From Roseiconus lacunae (GTDB taxonomy: Bacteria > Planctomycetota > Planctomycetia > Pirellulales > Pirellulaceae), in NCBI RefSeq assembly GCF_008312935.1, contig NZ_VSZO01000015.1, positions 62,001-126,000 on the forward strand: 64,000 nucleotides of DNA. Direction: 5' to 3'. This document shows positions 26,345 to 35,882 of the stretch, piece after piece (the stretch's first letter is position 1; every line of letters begins with the position of its first letter). Both the position numbers and the translations under genes were made by a program. The notes below the pieces were generated by a model that searched no databases, was not told where the DNA came from, and saw nothing but the letters and a program-made list of their open reading frames with translations.

Positions 26345-27706
26345 ATGATCATCCCCTACAGCACCGACACTCCGCTTCACCACTGGCCTTTCGTGACGTG
26401 CGGATTGATCGTGACCAACGTGGTTGTGTTTTGTATGACCACGCTCAGTTGCCTCTTCGGGCAGATCGAGTTCGATCAAATCAGTTGGTTGATGCTGATG
26501 CCCGACCAAATCAATCCCCTGCAATGGGTGACCTGTATCTTCATGCATGGTGACCCGTTGCACTTAATCAGCAATCTGTTTTTCCTATTCGTCTTCGGCT
26601 TGATCGTCGAAGGAAAAGCGGGGTCGACAAGGTTTGCGTTGATCTATCTGGGGATCGGGACCATTGTCAGCGCCGTCTCTCAAGTCGGCATGTTTGTTCT
26701 CGGCAGTGAGGCACCGATGCTGGGTGCATCGGGGGTTGTCGCCGGGCTAATGATGATCGCGTTATTGTGGGCACCTGATAACGACGTATTCTGGTTGTTC
26801 TTGGTTTGGCGCTTTGAAACCGCGATCGCGATCTTTGCGTTGTACTTTATTGCCCTGGACCTCATGTACGTGATTTTCAGTGGTTTGGTAATCACGGGCG
26901 CGTTCGGTCATATTTTGGGAGCCACTCTTGGGTTCTTTGCCGGCGGGTATCTGCTGCGAACAGAGCAAGTTGATTGTGATGGGTGGGACGCGGTGTCCCG
27001 TCACGATTGGCTGAAGCAGTATCGTTTTCTCTACAGTGACAAACAGCGTCAGCGCGACGCACTGCTTCAGCAAGACGACTTCAGCCCCGTGACAAGTGCA
27101 CTGCAATTGGAAGGCTGCAACGTCGATCACGCCGTCCGCTACGGATCGACCAGTCTGCCAGAAATCGCGAAGTCAAACCTGAACGATCGAAAGCAACGCG
27201 AAGCTAAACGGAAAGCCGAAGGCAACAAACCTAAGCGGCGGTACAAACGCATCGTCAAGTGTGAAGGTGCCGAGCGAACCGCCAAAAGCCAGTCGCATCC
27301 CGAATTTAATCGATTGGCATATGTGTTACGTTCAAGTTTAAAAGCCGGCAACCTGGTCGAGGCGATGCGCCATTTTCGATCGATGGATTCACAGCAGCTG
27401 GCGCACGGACTGTCCGAATCAACGCTGATGGAGATTGCCAAGAAGCTCGGTGCGGCAAAGCAATGGACCGACGCGGTTCGCCCATTGGTCGTGTTGACGG
27501 AAAAGAAAGAATCGATGGCCGATGAGGCTCGTCTGTTGATGGCACGAATTCAATTGCAAGTCATGAAACGCCGCGACCTTGCCATCAAGACGTTGGAAGA
27601 AATCCAGACGCCGGATCCGGAGAGTAACGCCGGTATCACCGCGTCGACCCAAAACGTCGTGCGGCGCCGCGATCAACTTTTACAGCAGTTACGTCAAACG
27701 GCGTAG
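26345..27706 (+). CDS. Rhomboid family intramembrane serine protease with soluble tail
   Basis: The 453-residue protein begins with about six membrane helices (residues 15-205). The rhomboid signature is complete: FMHGDPLHLISNLFFLF in the second helix, catalytic Ser in GASGVVAGL near 127, and catalytic His in FGHILGATLG near 185. It would cut membrane proteins inside the bilayer. Residues 215-453 are soluble: first a strongly basic stretch near 280-300, then alpha-helical repeats (about 315-445) that look like TPR-type units and may bind partners. The start Met directly precedes IPYSTDTPLHHWP, common at rhomboid N-termini in planctomycetes. The kinase-like gene lies just upstream, and a strong hairpin lies downstream. 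Confidence 0.9.
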   Translation: MIIPYSTDTPLHHWPFVTCGLIVTNVVVFCMTTLSCLFGQIEFDQISWLMLMPDQINPLQWVTCIFMHGDPLHLISNLFFLFVFGLIVEGKAGSTRFALIYLGIGTIVSAVSQVGMFVLGSEAPMLGASGVVAGLMMIALLWAPDNDVFWLFLVWRFETAIAIFALYFIALDLMYVIFSGLVITGAFGHILGATLGFFAGGYLLRTEQVDCDGWDAVSRHDWLKQYRFLYSDKQRQRDALLQQDDFSPVTSALQLEGCNVDHAVRYGSTSLPEIAKSNLNDRKQREAKRKAEGNKPKRRYKRIVKCEGAERTAKSQSHPEFNRLAYVLRSSLKAGNLVEAMRHFRSMDSQQLAHGLSESTLMEIAKKLGAAKQWTDAVRPLVVLTEKKESMADEARLLMARIQLQVMKRRDLAIKTLEEIQTPDPESNAGITASTQNVVRRRDQLLQQLRQTA

Positions 27707-27776
27707 CGCAACGTAAGTCTTAATCACATCGATCAGAGTTGCGACGCGTTAGCGGCCGGTGGATGTTGGCGCAACG

Positions 27777-27812
27777 AAAAAACGCTCGCCGATTCGGCGA
27801 GCGTTTCGTTTT
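27777..27812. terminator. Bidirectional rho-independent terminator
   Basis: A perfect 11-base-pair stem (27781-27791 with 27795-27805) closes a 3-base loop, flanked by AAAA before and a T-rich run (TCGTTTTG) after. It sits between the convergent rhomboid and PEP-CTERM genes and would serve both. Confidence 0.85.
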
Positions 27813-27836
27813 GATCAATCGAAAACTGTCGGATGT

Positions 27837-28586
27837 TTACTTGCGTCGACGACGACCCGCCATCACGGTTCCGCATGCTAAAAGCCCCAGCGAAGCAAGA
27901 GAGCTGGGCTCAGGAATGGCGGATACTTGTGAGATAATAAGGTTGTCGATGGCAATCGTTTCATCGCTGCTACTACCAGATTGACGTAAAACGAATGTGT
28001 TCACCGCGGTTGATTGCGTGCCAATCCGGCCAGTGATCGATTCGCCGCCAACAGAAAGTGTAGCGGTGTCAGAATCCACATTGAAATCTACCAATACCGA
28101 TACGGTATCACCGAAAGCAAATGACTGCGTTGTTACAGCGTCCGCAGTTGATCCGAAAGATGCGATACCCAATGAGTAGTCACCCGTGCCGTCACTCGCT
28201 TCGACGACATCTAAGCGCGCCACGAAAGACTGGGTATTAACGCCGTCACCGTTGTTACCCGAGTTGCCGAAGTGAGCGAAGTATTCGTAGTCGCCGCCCG
28301 CAACTGGAGCGTCTGCGTTTACAACCATATCGAATTGATACGAAGCAAAACCGCTGGAAATTTCATCAAAGAAACGGTTCACGTCCTGTGATCCTGAGTC
28401 ATTGTTCACAATCGCTGCTCCACCGCTAACTGTCACGGGAACGGATCCGCTGTGCGCCTTCCATGCTCCGTTACCAGCCAGGTCGCCATCGGCGTAGCTA
28501 AAATCCTCGGTGAAAACGACCGCGGCAGATGCTGTGGCCTGAATCATGGCGGCCGCAACTATGGCGGCACAAAACTTTTTCATCAT
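27837..28586 (-). CDS. PEP-CTERM sorting domain protein
   Basis: The 249-residue secreted protein has an N-terminal signal (MMKKFCAAIVAAAMIQATASA) and ends with a PEP-CTERM sorting signal: AIPEPSSLASLGLLACGTV, a short hydrophobic stretch and RRRRK. In other bacteria such proteins are cut and anchored by an exosortase. The middle is beta-rich (FTEDFSYADGDLAGNGAW at the start), resembling a LamG-like jelly roll of about 200 residues, perhaps a polysaccharide-binding module. I start at the double Met at 28586 because AAGGG lies 6 bases before it and a promoter lies just upstream; a Met at 28664 would fall inside that promoter. The gene stands alone with its own terminator. Confidence 0.88.
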   Translation of the reverse strand: MMKKFCAAIVAAAMIQATASAAVVFTEDFSYADGDLAGNGAWKAHSGSVPVTVSGGAAIVNNDSGSQDVNRFFDEISSGFASYQFDMVVNADAPVAGGDYEYFAHFGNSGNNGDGVNTQSFVARLDVVEASDGTGDYSLGIASFGSTADAVTTQSFAFGDTVSVLVDFNVDSDTATLSVGGESITGRIGTQSTAVNTFVLRQSGSSSDETIAIDNLIISQVSAIPEPSSLASLGLLACGTVMAGRRRRK

Positions 28587-28636
28587 CACGAACCCTTGTT
28601 GCTTCGTAAGAGGCACTGATCTTTCGTACAACGGAA

Positions 28637-28664
28637 ATGATAAAACCTTGCCGAAGCTTTGCAA
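28637..28664 (-). promoter_or_regulatory. Promoter of the PEP-CTERM gene
   Basis: On the minus strand TTGCAA (28664-28659) and TATCAT (28642-28637) are separated by 16 bases. Transcription would begin near 28630, about 45 bases before the double Met start. Confidence 0.5.
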
Positions 28665-28767
28665 TCATCGCAATTTGACGAATGGTTTTGTTCTTTAAAT
28701 CTTAACACCAAGCTTAAATTAGGGCTGAGTGATTGCTCTTGATTTCCGTTTTGAAATCAGATCTGAA

Positions 28768-31700
28768 TCATGACGACGGCGATTCTGAACCGGTGGCTTG
28801 ACCTCCCCCCGAGCCGAAGATGCTCAGCAGGCGAAGGTACGTCTTCAGGTACAGCGAGTAAAAGATCGGGACGAGAAACAGCAGCAGCGTCGTTCCGACG
28901 GCAAGCCCAAAGGCGAGTGATGCGGCCATCGGAATGAGAAGCTGCGCTTGGAACGAGCGCTCAAGCATCAGGGGGATCAAACCGGCGACCGTTGTCATCG
29001 TCGTTAGCATGATCGGGCGGAAGCGACGGTGCCCCGATTCGGCAAACGCTTCCATCGGTGGATCGCCCGCACGGACACGGGCATTGATGAAGTCGATCAA
29101 GACGATGGAGTCGTTAATCACCACCCCCGAGAGCGCAACTAAGCCAAACATGCTGAAGAACGTCAGCGGTAGGCCAAGCAACGCGTGCCCCCAAACGGCG
29201 CCAATCATCCCGAAGGGCACGATCATCAAGATCAACAGTGGCTGGATGTAAGACCGAAACTGAATCACTAGCAGCACATACATTGCCACCACCGCGACGG
29301 CGAATCCTTGCATCAAGCTGCCCACGGACTCACGACTCTGTTCGGCCTGCCCTTCCCAACGAACCTCGACACCCGGGTATTGCTTGGCCATCTTGGGAAG
29401 GTAATTGTCCTGCAGATCGGCGATGATCAAGTTCGCGTTAGCGCGTTGCCAATCAAGGTCTGCGGTGATGGTGATTGATCGCAACTGATCGACTCGGTTG
29501 ATTTCGCTGAAGCCACGTTTGAGTTCAACCTCGGCGAGTTCTTCGATTGGGTGATCATTGCCGGCCGGGTCACGCACGCGGATCTCGCGGAAATTGACCA
29601 GTGATCGACGCTCGTCTTCGGGATAACGCACCATCAACTTGACTTCGTGACGGCCACGTTGCAGACGCATCGCCTCGGCGCCGAAGTACGTGTTACGGAC
29701 CGTGTTCCCCAGATCGGAAGCGGTAATTCCGGTGGCGATCGCGTTGTCTTTGACTTTGAACTGGTATTCCCATTTACCGGGTGTGTTGTCGTCGGCGATG
29801 TCAAAGACGCCATCAAACGTGGCCAGTTTTTCTTTGACCGCTTCGGTCGCTGCCAGCAGGTTCTCTTCGTTGCTGCTTTCGGCAAGCAATTTGAATTCGA
29901 TTGCCTTGCCGCCGGGGCCTACACCGACGCTTCCGTAGGAAACACTTTCGGCGCCGGCGAACTCGCCTGCTTCTTCACGCCACATCGCGAGCAGCGTTTT
30001 GCTGTGGACGTCGCGGATTTCGGTGTCGTAGAGCTCGGCAAAAATCTGGCCGACGTTGCTGCTTGCCGACCCGCCGCCTCCGACGGGATTTTGCGTATTC
30101 GTTTTATTACCGACTTCCCGGAACGTCAGGCGAACGGGACCGGCGATCACGTCGCTGCTACTAGGGTAGATTTCGTCGATCGTTTTGCCCTCGGCTTGCG
30201 CACGTTGCATGCCGACACGTCGGCTAACACGCCGAAGCGCTTCTTCCATCCGTTTGGTCGCACGATCGGTTTCGATGCCCGGCGTGCCATCGGGGAACGT
30301 AATCACCGCTTGTAGGAAGTTATTGTCCGTTTCCGGGAATAAGATCGATGGCACGATGCCACTGCGAACGACTCCGGCGGTGCCGATCGCCAGCATCAAT
30401 GCCACCGCGATCGGGATGAAGGGATATCGCAAGCCGAAACGTAGCGAAGGTACGTAGATGCTTTCACAAACCCAGTCCAGACCAGCGGCAAAGCGTTGAC
30501 CAAGCCAGCTCAGCAGGAACCCAAAGGGCCGCAACGGATAAACCAGTACGGAGAGAAATCGAAAGAAACCGGTGTGTGTATGTGAAAGGTGACTAGGAAG
30601 AACAAACATGCTTTCCCAGAGCGAGATCAGCAACATGGCGATCACCGCCATCGGGATCACGGCCATGAATTTGCCCATCACGCCAGAAACGAAGAACATC
30701 GGCGCGAACGCGATCACCGTGGTCGAGACAGAGGCCGTGACCGAAGGGAATACTTCCAGGGTGCCATCGAGCGCGGCTTTCTTGAGTGGTTTGCCCATCG
30801 CCTTATGGGCATGAATGTTCTCGCCGATCACAATTGCATCGTCGACGACGATGCCAAGTGCCATCAGAAAACTGAACAACGACAGCATGTTCAGTGTTTG
30901 GTCGCCGAGAGCCAAGATCGCACCGGAGCCAAGGATCGAAACCGGAATACCGAGGGCAACCCAAAACGCCAGACGCATTTCCAAGAACAGCGTCAGGACT
31001 AAAAAAACCAGTGCGAGTCCCTGCAGACCGTTGCGTTTCAAAAGATCCAGTCGTCCACGAACTTCGGTGCTGGTGTCATTCCACACCTCAAAACGATAAC
31101 CGGCAGGAAGCTCTTTGTCGGCGACGTAGGCGTAGACATCATCGACCATCGCCAGCAAGTCTTCGCTCTTGGAACGTTCGACGTTGACAACCATGGCGGG
31201 TTCGCCGTTGATTTCACCGACGCGTGTGCTGTCTTCGAATTCATCGCGGACTTCGCCAAGATCGCCGATCGTCAGGACGACGCCATCGCCACGGGTGACC
31301 AAAGGGATCTTGCGAATCTCGTCGCCGACGCGGCCTTTGCTTTTCGCGCGAAGCAAGATCTCTTGGCCTTCTGTTTTCATCTGGCCGCCAGGCAGTTCGA
31401 CGTTGCGTTGGCGGATGATCTGCGCGACTTGGTCCAGCGTCAAGTCATGGCTGCGAAGTGTTGCTTCGGGGATTTCAACGTCGATTTGGTAAGGACGCGT
31501 TCCCATGATCGAAGCCGTGGAAACGGTTGGCAGCATCAGCACGTCGTCGCGAATTCCTTCGGCGATTTCGCGAAGTTTCAATTCTTCTTCACGGGTGCGG
31601 ACATTCGGGCCGATCACCCCGATTCGGATCGCGGCATCACGAAACGTAATCTGTTGGACTTGCGCGTCTTCGGCGAGGTCCGGGAAGCTGGGAATACGAT

Positions 31701-32043
31701 CGACTTCACGGTCGATCTCCGACATCACTTTTTGCACATTGCGGACATCGGATCGCAATTCGGCGAGCACGTACGCGCCGCCTTCGCGAGCGATGGAGGT
31801 GACCTTTTTAACGCCGCTGATTGGGCGGATCGCTTCTTCGATCTTTTGGCAAATCGCTTCTTCGCTGTCCTTCGGTGTCGCCCCGGGATAAGGAACCGAC
31901 ACCATCACGACTTCCAGCTCAAACTCTGGAAACATTTCACGACGCATCAAGAATAAGCATGTCCCGCCGATCAGCATCAAGGCGATCATCAGGACGTTCA
32001 TTCCGGGGGCGTTATCGATCGCCCATTTGACTGCGGTTTTCAT
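28768..32043 (-). CDS. RND family efflux transporter permease
   Basis: The 1091-residue inner-membrane pump has the RND layout: one N-terminal helix, a large periplasmic loop, a bundle of helices, a second periplasmic loop, and a second bundle. ALGIVVDDAIVIGENIHAHK in helix 4 carries the paired Asp residues of the proton relay, and GVVINDSIVLIDFINARVR is the matching site in the second half. VMVSVPYPGATPKDSEEAI near the start is typical of hydrophobic and amphiphilic efflux RND proteins. A glycine- and serine-rich insert (near residue 635) lies in the second periplasmic loop. It overlaps the adaptor gene by 4 bases. No outer-membrane TolC-like gene is in the window, so the channel must be encoded elsewhere. 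The substrate is unknown. Confidence 0.95.
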   Translation of the reverse strand: MKTAVKWAIDNAPGMNVLMIALMLIGGTCLFLMRREMFPEFELEVVMVSVPYPGATPKDSEEAICQKIEEAIRPISGVKKVTSIAREGGAYVLAELRSDVRNVQKVMSEIDREVDRIPSFPDLAEDAQVQQITFRDAAIRIGVIGPNVRTREEELKLREIAEGIRDDVLMLPTVSTASIMGTRPYQIDVEIPEATLRSHDLTLDQVAQIIRQRNVELPGGQMKTEGQEILLRAKSKGRVGDEIRKIPLVTRGDGVVLTIGDLGEVRDEFEDSTRVGEINGEPAMVVNVERSKSEDLLAMVDDVYAYVADKELPAGYRFEVWNDTSTEVRGRLDLLKRNGLQGLALVFLVLTLFLEMRLAFWVALGIPVSILGSGAILALGDQTLNMLSLFSFLMALGIVVDDAIVIGENIHAHKAMGKPLKKAALDGTLEVFPSVTASVSTTVIAFAPMFFVSGVMGKFMAVIPMAVIAMLLISLWESMFVLPSHLSHTHTGFFRFLSVLVYPLRPFGFLLSWLGQRFAAGLDWVCESIYVPSLRFGLRYPFIPIAVALMLAIGTAGVVRSGIVPSILFPETDNNFLQAVITFPDGTPGIETDRATKRMEEALRRVSRRVGMQRAQAEGKTIDEIYPSSSDVIAGPVRLTFREVGNKTNTQNPVGGGGSASSNVGQIFAELYDTEIRDVHSKTLLAMWREEAGEFAGAESVSYGSVGVGPGGKAIEFKLLAESSNEENLLAATEAVKEKLATFDGVFDIADDNTPGKWEYQFKVKDNAIATGITASDLGNTVRNTYFGAEAMRLQRGRHEVKLMVRYPEDERRSLVNFREIRVRDPAGNDHPIEELAEVELKRGFSEINRVDQLRSITITADLDWQRANANLIIADLQDNYLPKMAKQYPGVEVRWEGQAEQSRESVGSLMQGFAVAVVAMYVLLVIQFRSYIQPLLILMIVPFGMIGAVWGHALLGLPLTFFSMFGLVALSGVVINDSIVLIDFINARVRAGDPPMEAFAESGHRRFRPIMLTTMTTVAGLIPLMLERSFQAQLLIPMAASLAFGLAVGTTLLLFLVPIFYSLYLKTYLRLLSIFGSGGGQATGSESPSS

Positions 32044-33866
32044 GGCGTTTGTTCAGCCCTCGCTGGCAATCCGGCCGGAGGGATCGAATCCAATGGGGAC
32101 ACGACCACTTGGTCTCCGTCCGCCAGGTTGGATCGTTTGGCTTCACACACCCAGTAGCGTTCGGCGGTTTGCAGTGACGGCGCAAGGTTGGGGTCGCGTG
32201 TTTTTTCGCCCGCAACGCGAAGTGATTCGATGGGGTAGACGGTTTGCGAATAGGCAACCAGTCCCGGGATCCAATTCGCCGGATCGAACGACTCGCTTTC
32301 GGCGTCGGCCTCCGAAGCTGCGACCTCGGCATCATTCACGAGCGTGTCTTGAGCTTTGTCTTCAGGGGAGCTGCTTTGTCCGTCGGCGGTTTTCGCCGCC
32401 TCTTCGGCTGCTTTTTCAGCTGCCTCGATAGCCTCTTGAAGGACCTTGGGATCGGGTTGGAATTTCCAAACGCGGTTACCAGGCCGGAGGGCGCGAGCGG
32501 GAATCACCACCAAGTCTTCGGTGGGTTGGAGCTGCAATCGGACGCTGACAAACATGCCACGCAGCAGCGTGGTCGCGCGGTTTGCGGTTTGTTCGCGTCC
32601 ATCGGCATCGACATAGTGAGCTGGGTCGTCAACGACGATTCGAACGGGCACCGTCCGCGTGTTGGGGTCGATGCCCACGCCGTCAAATGAAACCAGCGTT
32701 CCCTTCCAGCGTTGCGTGGCACCTTCGCGTCCGGCAACGCTGTACTCGATGATCGCCGGGGTGTCTGGAAGGTCATACCCGCGATAGGCGTCGGCGATGG
32801 GCGATTCCGTCGAAGCGTCTCGATTACCCTGCTCAATAACCCAATGAAGTTGGTCCATTCGCATATTAGCGATCACTTCTGACTTGGTCACGTTTTCGAT
32901 GATGACCAGCGCCGTCCCACGATTGACAAAGTTATTCACGTCGGCTTGCTCGCTGACGATCACGCCGTCGATCGGAGCGTTGACGGTGCAACGTTGCAGA
33001 TTGACCTCGGCAACCTTCAATTGTGTCGCGGCCAATTGTTCACTGGCTTCTAACTTTGAACGCCGACGGCGGAGCGTTTCGATTTGGTTTTCATAAGTGA
33101 GTAATTGCTGGGTGGCTGCGAGCAACGAACTTCGTGCTTTGTCCAGTTCGCTTTTGCTTCCGAACTGGCTAAGACGCTGTTGGCGTTCGACTTCTTGCTG
33201 CTGAAGGCGTACTTCTTGGCGAGCCACCTCGAGTGATTTTTGTGTGTTGATGATTTCCTGGTCGACCTCACCGAGTGCCCGGTATTCCTGTTCACGCTGA
33301 CGAGTCAACCGTTCGACTTCGAGTTCATAGTCGGTTGAATCAATCCGCATGAGGAGGTCGCCGGCGCGGACGCGTTGGCCCGCTTCGCAGACGTTGCTCT
33401 TGAAGACGATTCGTCCGGCGACCTCGGCGGAGATCTGTGCTTCTTGGTAAGGAACCACGGTGCCATCGATGACCAGCTCGAGTTGTTGCCCGGTAGACTG
33501 GAGCGACACAATCGTTTCGGTCGTCACGGCGGCCAGGCTTTCCAGCACCGCGTCTGGTGAGGTGTCCGGTGGCGGAAGAGGCGTCGCACTGGCTTCGCCA
33601 AGTGCCTTCATGACGACGACTCCGGCGACCAGGAGAAGAATTGGAATCGCAACGTTGAACAAGATCCATTGGTCAAGTCGCGGGCGTTTCCTGCGTTCGT
33701 TGTTCTTCGTTGTCGCTTTCGTAGTCCCCGATTCTTCGCCGGCGACGCGTGAAGGTCCGGGGGACGGTTCAGAATGCCGCGGCTGATCGGCGGTGATTGT
33801 CTGATGATCTTCCATCATCTTCTGTGGGGCTTCGTCGGAATCATTCGTCTGTGCATCATGGTCCAT
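32040..33866 (-). CDS. RND efflux periplasmic adaptor (HlyD/MFP family)
   Basis: From the Met at 33866 the protein has 608 residues, longer than most adaptors (350-450). A polar N-terminal tail of about 65 residues precedes one membrane helix (WILFNVAIPILLLVAGVVVM). Then come a biotinyl-lipoyl-like half (GTVVPYQEAQISAEVAGRI), a long coiled-coil hairpin (about 195-300), the second lipoyl half (CTVNAPIDGVIVSE) and beta-barrel domains (LLRGMFVSVRLQLQP). Near the end there is an Ala- and Glu-rich insert of about 50 residues (from QEAIEAAEKAAEEAAK) unlike normal adaptors. The frame is open to a GTG at 34031, so the exact start is uncertain. It joins the RND pump downstream (4-base overlap) to an outer-membrane channel. 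Confidence 0.88.
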   Translation of the reverse strand: MDHDAQTNDSDEAPQKMMEDHQTITADQPRHSEPSPGPSRVAGEESGTTKATTKNNERRKRPRLDQWILFNVAIPILLLVAGVVVMKALGEASATPLPPPDTSPDAVLESLAAVTTETIVSLQSTGQQLELVIDGTVVPYQEAQISAEVAGRIVFKSNVCEAGQRVRAGDLLMRIDSTDYELEVERLTRQREQEYRALGEVDQEIINTQKSLEVARQEVRLQQQEVERQQRLSQFGSKSELDKARSSLLAATQQLLTYENQIETLRRRRSKLEASEQLAATQLKVAEVNLQRCTVNAPIDGVIVSEQADVNNFVNRGTALVIIENVTKSEVIANMRMDQLHWVIEQGNRDASTESPIADAYRGYDLPDTPAIIEYSVAGREGATQRWKGTLVSFDGVGIDPNTRTVPVRIVVDDPAHYVDADGREQTANRATTLLRGMFVSVRLQLQPTEDLVVIPARALRPGNRVWKFQPDPKVLQEAIEAAEKAAEEAAKTADGQSSSPEDKAQDTLVNDAEVAASEADAESESFDPANWIPGLVAYSQTVYPIESLRVAGEKTRDPNLAPSLQTAERYWVCEAKRSNLADGDQVVVSPLDSIPPAGLPARAEQTP

Positions 33867-34266
33867 CCGGAGATCGCTCAGTTTGTCGATAAGTTGAATA
33901 GGACGCTCGTTGTCGCATCCAATGCGACACACGGTAGTGATCGTTCTTGTTCGGTCCTTGATAGGACGCGGACCGATAATTGGGACGCTACCATCGCCAG
34001 ATAGCATGGCATCGACGGCACTCCTGGACACTGTGATCGGGTAACCATGGCCAGCCGATACGTGAATCCGCGACGTCGATTTCCGAAGGTAGTCATCGTC
34101 CGGTTGGGGGTGTCATCGCCCTCGAAGGGTTCGGAAGGATGGGGTCGAAAATGTGTCTCTACGTTGACGTATTTCCTACCGCCGAGTTCGTGCTTTCTTA
34201 CCCCTGTTCCAAATCTTTCTGTTTCTTTTTTAAGGGATACAAAAAAGTTTAGTTAGACGTCGATGG

Positions 34267-35478
34267 TTAACCTCCGAAGAAACTTTGTTCTGCCATTCGA
34301 CGGATTTCTTGGTAGGTGGTTCCCGTTTCTTCGGAGAGTCGAAACGCATCGTCTGACTCAACCTTAATTCGCTCATCGCCTCCCGGAAGTCGCACCGCCT
34401 TTGCGGCGACCCGACCGAGCGGTGTTTCGACCGAGATCTCGCGGCGTGGCAAAATGTCTCGTTCGACCAGTCGGCGGCGGACGCCGATTGCCGATGTGTG
34501 GCGGAATATCAACTCCTCCATCGATGCTAGTCGATCGGGGGCGGCGATCACCGACAACAAAATGCCGCTGCGACCTTTCTTCATCGTGCAGGCCGTCTGG
34601 GTGACGTCGAGGGCGCCAGCTTTGAGCAGCCGATTCGAGCAATTCGCGATCTGTTCGCCGGTCGTATCGTCAAGATTGGTCTCCAAAACCACCACATGGT
34701 CGTGTTCGATCGAGTCGGCCGTCCCAGTCGCCGCGTTTCCGGATACTTGCCCGGCAGAAGTTTGCCCGACAAGAATGCGTAGCAAATTGGGCTGATTCTC
34801 CAGGTCCATGGTGCCCGCACCGTAGCCGATCGCATCGATTGTCATACTTGGAACCGGGCCGAATCGAGAACACAGTTCCTTGATGATCGCGGCACCCGTC
34901 GGGGTGGTCAGCTCGCGTTTAATATCGCAGGTCGCGATCGGGACGCCTCGCAAAATTTCGGCGGTCGCCGGGGCGGGGATCGACACGGTTCCGTGGTCGA
35001 TCGTGATTTGCCCTGTTCCGGTAGGAATTGCCGACGCCATTGCCGAGGCAATCCCGAGTTCGGTGGTCGCGATCGCAACTCCAACAATGTCGGCAATGGA
35101 ATCGATCGCACCGACTTCGTGGAAGTGAACTTTTCGCAGCGTCGTTCCGTGTACCTTCGCTTCTGCCTCGGCGACATGCCCAAAAATACGCTTGGCGAGG
35201 TCTTTGGCCGCCGGCTCGATCTCGGCGGAACCGTCGATCATGTCGTGGATGTGGTGCAGATGTCGATGGGCTTTCTCGGGCGGATGCTCGATCCTGACGT
35301 ATTTGCTGCGGAAACCACACTTTTTCACGTCTTCGGCCGTGATCGAGAGTTTTGGCAAGCCCATCGATCGTAGCGACGCTTCGATCCGTTCCACCGAAGC
35401 ACCAAGATCGATCAACGCGGCCAGCGTCATGTCTCCGCTGATCCCGCTCAGACAGTCAAAATAAGCCGTTTTCGTCAT
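34267..35478 (-). CDS. larC: Nickel insertion protein LarC (Ni-pincer cofactor synthesis)
   Basis: The protein has 403 residues. LarC inserts nickel into the pyridinium dithiocarboxylic mononucleotide cofactor used by lactate racemase and related enzymes (established for Lactobacillus). The start TAYFDCLSGISGDMTLAALI and the motif KVHFHEVGAIDSIADIVG are diagnostic. The second half (LETNLDDTTGEQIA and TMKKGRSGILLSV) is present in the same frame. In Lactobacillus the two halves are joined by a programmed frameshift; here one frame encodes both. The ATG at 35478 starts the family homology; the frame stays open to 35610 but the extra residues have no likeness. larB and larE are not in the window, nor is a lactate racemase. 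Confidence 0.93.
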   Translation of the reverse strand: MTKTAYFDCLSGISGDMTLAALIDLGASVERIEASLRSMGLPKLSITAEDVKKCGFRSKYVRIEHPPEKAHRHLHHIHDMIDGSAEIEPAAKDLAKRIFGHVAEAEAKVHGTTLRKVHFHEVGAIDSIADIVGVAIATTELGIASAMASAIPTGTGQITIDHGTVSIPAPATAEILRGVPIATCDIKRELTTPTGAAIIKELCSRFGPVPSMTIDAIGYGAGTMDLENQPNLLRILVGQTSAGQVSGNAATGTADSIEHDHVVVLETNLDDTTGEQIANCSNRLLKAGALDVTQTACTMKKGRSGILLSVIAAPDRLASMEELIFRHTSAIGVRRRLVERDILPRREISVETPLGRVAAKAVRLPGGDERIKVESDDAFRLSEETGTTYQEIRRMAEQSFFGG

Positions 35479-35882
35479 GGGACGTTCATCCAAGTGAAGG
35501 TAGCAAGCAAATCCGTCGAGAAGATCAGAGTAAAACGTCCCGTCAAAAGGGGAAGTCCCCCCAGATGCCGTGGCGATTGCGATTCCGGTTGCGGCCGGGA
35601 GCGACGGCATCGAATCACGGCCGACTTGGCTACGATAGATCGGCCGACTTATTTAAGCGGCGGAAGTGCCAACATTTTTGGCCGTTCAATCTGTTTAGAG
35701 AGCATTTCGGTTCGGAACGCCGTTTGCCGTTGAACCCCGCGCGGAGATCGCTATACTCTGCGACCTTCACAAACAGCATCTTGCTGTGATTTTCACTTCC
35801 GAGGACGAGGTGAGAGTCGAAAAACGACACAGAAGCGTCCGTTTATTGTTCGCCCTGGACGCGATTGACAGGAAATAGACTC
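35479..35882. other. Intergenic region between larC and rpmJ
   Basis: This 404-base gap separates divergent genes. It holds the rpmJ promoter (35730-35757) and a 5-prime leader of about 120 bases. The part near larC shows nothing I recognise. Short open frames here lack a ribosome binding site and codon bias and are not called. Confidence 0.5.
35730..35757 (+). promoter_or_regulatory. rpmJ promoter
   Basis: TTGAAC (35730-35735) and TATACT (35752-35757) are separated by 16 bases, a good housekeeping-type promoter. Transcription would begin near 35764 and leave a leader of about 120 bases before rpmJ. Confidence 0.6.

Noticed and set aside
29647-30315. Open frame of 222 codons on the plus strand inside the RND pump gene
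   Set aside because: It is antisense to the pump gene, whose identity is certain; no independent support.
34200-34256. AT-rich stretch with T and A runs after larC stop region, resembling a terminator
   Set aside because: The possible stem is only about 7 A-T pairs and is not stable enough to call.
35494-35733. Open frame of 79 codons upstream of rpmJ
   Set aside because: It overlaps the likely larC promoter area, has no ribosome binding site, and its composition is unlike the neighbouring genes.
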